7,084 nucleotides of DNA from CAYSLZ01 sp964547295 (lineage in GTDB: Bacteria > Patescibacteriota > Microgenomatia > UBA12405 > JAHJSD01), in contig CAZJMH010000029.1 in the NCBI GenBank assembly GCA_964547295.1, forward strand, positions 1 to 7,084, written 5' to 3'. Below the pieces are notes generated by a model that was given only the letters and a program-made list of their open reading frames with translations, was not told the origin of the DNA and ran no database searches. Positions within the stretch are counted from its first letter, which is position 1; each line of letters begins with the position of its first letter. Made by a program: the position numbers and the translations under genes. This document shows positions 4,718 through 7,084 of the stretch, one piece after another.

Positions 4718-4741
4718 AAAGTATCCCGAGCAGGAGAAATT

Positions 4742-5668
4742 ATGACCGAGAGACTAGCTTTTGATTGTTCCAGTTTTACTTCTCCAAGTGAGATTCCAAT
4801 TGGATTGGCTTCACTATTTATTGAAGCAAGAGATACTCAAGAAATTGAAAAGAGAATAGTGCCTTATCGTTTCCAAAAAATTGGTGATAAAGTTATTTCA
4901 CCAGAATGGGGAGGGGATGATATTGCTGAATATTTTTCTTTGGAAACAGAACGGGACCGGCAAGAAAGTCAAGCTGGGTTAAAAGTAAGACAGGCATTAA
5001 TTGACCAACCAGAGGGCACAGCTGTGATTTGGTTGTCTCCTCCGACTGAAGGGTATCCTGAAGGCCGGATTTCTATTGGGAAGATAGTTTGGGAAAATAA
5101 TGTTAAAGAAATGCACTGTTATGGAATTGCAGCTAAGTTTTCTGAAGAAAAATTCTCGTATTTAGCAGAAAAGTTTGGCAACGATGATCAGGTTAATTTG
5201 GATAAACTGAGGAGCCAAGTTTTTGTTTTATCAAGTAATGACTATGAAGATCCATGGCAAGTTTTAAAAATAAAGCTGCCTCTAGGAAAAATTTGGACAG
5301 AAATAGAGACCAAGCGTGCAGGCTTGAGAAAAGAACGGTTTCGAAGAGATGCTGAAATGGTGGTTGAGTCAATGCCAGATTATATGTGGTCGATAAGTCG
5401 AGTTAGAATGGGGGCTTATTTGGAACGGGGAATGGAACGAATGGGGCATCAAGTTAATAGTGTTAAAAGTGGATGTGGGGGATTAAATAAAGATTTGTTT
5501 GCTTCTCCTCCTATGCGGGTATTAAATTCGCCCAATGGAATAATTTTAACTAAGGAAAGTAAAGGTGTCTACGTTAAAGAATGCCCGTATTGCCATAAAA
5601 AAATAAACCAGGTTATTTTTCCGGGTTATAAATGTCAATGCGGAAAAACATTTCGAGGGGTGTGTTAA
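4742..5668 (+). CDS. Unknown zinc-ribbon protein under cobalamin riboswitch control
   Basis: I do not recognise this protein. The start is set at ATG 4742 (308 aa) by an SD, AGGAG at 4732-4736, 5 bases upstream. An in-frame GTG at 4649 would translate the riboswitch and is an artefact. The protein is soluble, with no signal peptide or membrane helix. Residues 1-270 hold a mixed alpha/beta region with a charged helical segment (about 190-225) and a GCGG at about 245. The C-terminus is a compact zinc ribbon: C281 and C284, then C298 and C300, ending in C308. No cobalamin-binding DxHxxG motif is visible. It stands alone behind its riboswitch. Guesses such as a B12-linked or B12-independent alternative function rest only on the riboswitch. 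Confidence 0.8.
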   Translation: MTERLAFDCSSFTSPSEIPIGLASLFIEARDTQEIEKRIVPYRFQKIGDKVISPEWGGDDIAEYFSLETERDRQESQAGLKVRQALIDQPEGTAVIWLSPPTEGYPEGRISIGKIVWENNVKEMHCYGIAAKFSEEKFSYLAEKFGNDDQVNLDKLRSQVFVLSSNDYEDPWQVLKIKLPLGKIWTEIETKRAGLRKERFRRDAEMVVESMPDYMWSISRVRMGAYLERGMERMGHQVNSVKSGCGGLNKDLFASPPMRVLNSPNGIILTKESKGVYVKECPYCHKKINQVIFPGYKCQCGKTFRGVC

Positions 5669-5671
5669 AAT
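5663..5671 (+). promoter_or_regulatory. Extended -10 promoter overlapping the upstream stop codon
   Basis: TG-T-TAAAAT at 5663-5671 lies 6 bases before the ATG at 5678 and contains part of the TAA stop codon of the preceding gene. It gives this membrane-protein operon its own start of transcription, separate from the riboswitch-controlled gene. No SD is seen. Confidence 0.5.
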
Positions 5672-5677
5672 TTATTT

Positions 5678-6250
5678 ATGTCAAAACTAAAAAAATATTT
5701 TTATACATTTATTCATTTTAATTTTATCTCCGGCATTTTATATGCCTTTATACATTTCATTATGACGCCGCGGGCAACCTCGCTTCAGCGTCGGCTTTGG
5801 GCTTATGAAACCTGGATAATATTTTCTTTTTATTGCTTGTTTGTTTTTTTGATGATGGTTGACAAAAAAGTTGATTTTAACCAATTAAAGCGAGTTTTAA
5901 TGGTTAATTTATTACTGCTGATTTTCCCCTGGGGGTTATTTTTAATTTTTGGTCCCTCGGAGCTAATGAGTCTGATTGGTTTAGACTCAATGTTTTGGAG
6001 AATTCTTGGCGGCATGTCACTGCTAGGGGCAATTTTATATTATCTGCCTTACCACTTTTACAAAAAAAAGTGGGCCTTTTACATTTTAGTATTTGGTTTT
6101 GTTGATAATTTCTTAGCTGGATTTATTTTGTTTAGTTTATTTATTTTTCGCCAGGTAGATTTTATTGTTCTTGGTGCAGTTCCGCTTCTTTTTTATTTTT
6201 CGTTTGTTTTTTTACAACAGTCAAAATATTACCGCCGAAAATTTAAATGA
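5678..6250 (+). CDS. Multi-pass membrane protein of unknown function
   Basis: This 190-residue protein is very hydrophobic, with about six predicted membrane helices (roughly 11-29, 44-62, 72-92, 105-125, 131-153 and 160-180). Basic loops include PRATSLQRR (31-39) and a YYRRKFK tail. I see no family motif. F and Y are abundant. An FVDN in the fifth helix (about 140) is the only charged residue buried in a helix. It follows the zinc-ribbon gene by 9 bases but has its own extended -10. Its stop overlaps the start of the YibE/F gene (ATGA), so the two are translationally coupled and probably act together in the cytoplasmic membrane. Confidence 0.75.
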   Translation: MSKLKKYFYTFIHFNFISGILYAFIHFIMTPRATSLQRRLWAYETWIIFSFYCLFVFLMMVDKKVDFNQLKRVLMVNLLLLIFPWGLFLIFGPSELMSLIGLDSMFWRILGGMSLLGAILYYLPYHFYKKKWAFYILVFGFVDNFLAGFILFSLFIFRQVDFIVLGAVPLLFYFSFVFLQQSKYYRRKFK

Positions 6251-7084
6251 TTAAAAAATTTATTTTAATTATTGCTCTATTTTTATTTTTTGCCAGCTTT
6301 AGTGGTGTTTTGGCACAAACTGAAGAAACAATGGAGGGCGTAGTTGTCAGTGTAAGCGAAGAAACATTAATTCTAGAAATAACCTCAGGGGCATTGCAGG
6401 GTGAAGAGGTTGAAGTATTAACCAGCCAATCGCGAGTTGCCGGAAGTAGAACCTACCAGCCTGGTGATAAGTTAATAATTTCATATTCAGAAGTTGAGGG
6501 TGAAAAAAGTTTTTATGTTGTTGATTATATTAGGCGTCAACCGATATTGTTCGCGCTTGTTATTTTTGTTGTTTTTGTTATTGCGATTGGTAGGCGGCGA
6601 GGAATTAGCTCCTTAATTGGTATGGCAATTACTTTTTTAGTGATTTTCCAATTAATTATTCCGGTGATATTATCTGGCACATCACCAATTTTAGCCGCAG
6701 TGGCTGGTTCTTTTTTAATAATTCCGTTAACCTTTTATCTTTCTCACGGCCTGAACCAAAAAACAACTGTTGCTGTAGTCAGCACAATTATTGCTTTATT
6801 TTTTACTAGTTTGTTGGCGGTATATTTTGTGGATGCCGCTTGGTTGACTGGTTTTGCTTCTGAAGAAGCCGGTTATTTACAGACAGTTAATCCAGTTGAG
6901 ATAAATATGCGCGGGTTGTTATTAGCTGGAATTATTATCGGTGCTTTGGGAGTTTTAGACGACATTACTGTTGCTCAAGCAGCCGTAGTTGAACAATTGA
7001 ATCAAGCCAACCGGAATTTGGATTTTAAGGATTTATTTTTCCGGGCGATGAACGTCGGCCGGGATCATATCGCTTCAATGGTCA
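6247..7084 (+). CDS. YibE/F family membrane protein (3' end cut by window)
   Basis: An open frame runs from ATG 6247 to the window edge: 279 complete codons and one extra base, with no stop. A signal peptide-like N-terminus (1-23, ending VLA before QTEE) leads to a small extracytoplasmic beta-rich domain (about 28-95). At least five membrane helices follow (about 98-115, 119-141, 145-163, 170-192, 219-237). The hallmark GALGVLDDITVAQ (232-244) and then GRDHIASMV near the edge are the conserved YibE/F signatures. D238/D239 sit at the end of a helix, as in the family. The function of YibE/F proteins is not established; transport has been suggested. The ATGA overlap with the preceding membrane protein and lack of an SD indicate translational coupling. 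Confidence 0.88.
   Translation, partial: MIKKFILIIALFLFFASFSGVLAQTEETMEGVVVSVSEETLILEITSGALQGEEVEVLTSQSRVAGSRTYQPGDKLIISYSEVEGEKSFYVVDYIRRQPILFALVIFVVFVIAIGRRRGISSLIGMAITFLVIFQLIIPVILSGTSPILAAVAGSFLIIPLTFYLSHGLNQKTTVAVVSTIIALFFTSLLAVYFVDAAWLTGFASEEAGYLQTVNPVEINMRGLLLAGIIIGALGVLDDITVAQAAVVEQLNQANRNLDFKDLFFRAMNVGRDHIASMV

Noticed and set aside
4649..4741. N-terminal extension of the zinc-ribbon protein from a GTG start
   Set aside because: These 31 codons translate the cobalamin riboswitch. A good SD (4732-4736) serves the ATG at 4742 instead.

Overview
The window looks like chromosomal DNA of a low-GC bacterium with compact genes, most likely from the Patescibacteria/CPR or a similarly streamlined group. 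This is inference: no rRNA or marker gene is present. The support is very short intergenic gaps, small hypothetical proteins, an AmrS-type radical SAM gene, a YibE/F membrane protein and near-leaderless promoters. Four genes end in TGA, so the code is standard 11 and not the TGA=Gly code of Gracilibacteria/Absconditabacteria.

Layout, left to right. (1) 45-779: a tight three-gene operon of small proteins: a membrane-anchored helix, a YtxH-like glycine-zipper membrane protein and a charged soluble protein. It resembles an envelope/stress cluster. (2) 803-1837: an AmrS-like radical SAM enzyme. (3) 1841-1882: a large symmetric stem-loop. (4) 1941-2381: a PEBP (YbhB/YbcL) protein. (5) 2390-2938: a complete Hsp20 transcription unit with a consensus sigma-70 promoter, a CIRCE-like operator over the start site, a strong Shine-Dalgarno (SD) site and a GC-rich terminator. 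(6) 2908-3226: a gene-free stretch with a 181-bp element bounded by about 28-bp inverted repeats around a GC-rich core, then two tandem AACCT-N3-AGGTT palindromes. (7) 3227-3898: an FNR-family flavin reductase, ending against the convergent pcm (3899-4561, minus). (8) 4566-4605: a second large stem-loop with the same design as the first, in the divergent promoter region. (9) 4643-4717: a compact cobalamin riboswitch ahead of an unrecognised 308-aa zinc-ribbon protein. (10) 5678-7084: a multi-pass membrane protein overlapping by 4 bases a YibE/F protein cut by the window edge.

Functionally, several units concern stress and protein maintenance (YtxH-like, Hsp20, isoaspartate repair). The two observations I rate highest are the cobalamin riboswitch controlling a gene of unknown function, and the inverted-repeat-bounded GC-rich element. 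A recurring regulatory style also stands out: genes that start transcription units carry an extended -10 (TGn + TAnnnT-like hexamer) only 5-13 bases before the ATG, whereas Hsp20, the riboswitch gene and the second gene of the first operon use strong SD sites.
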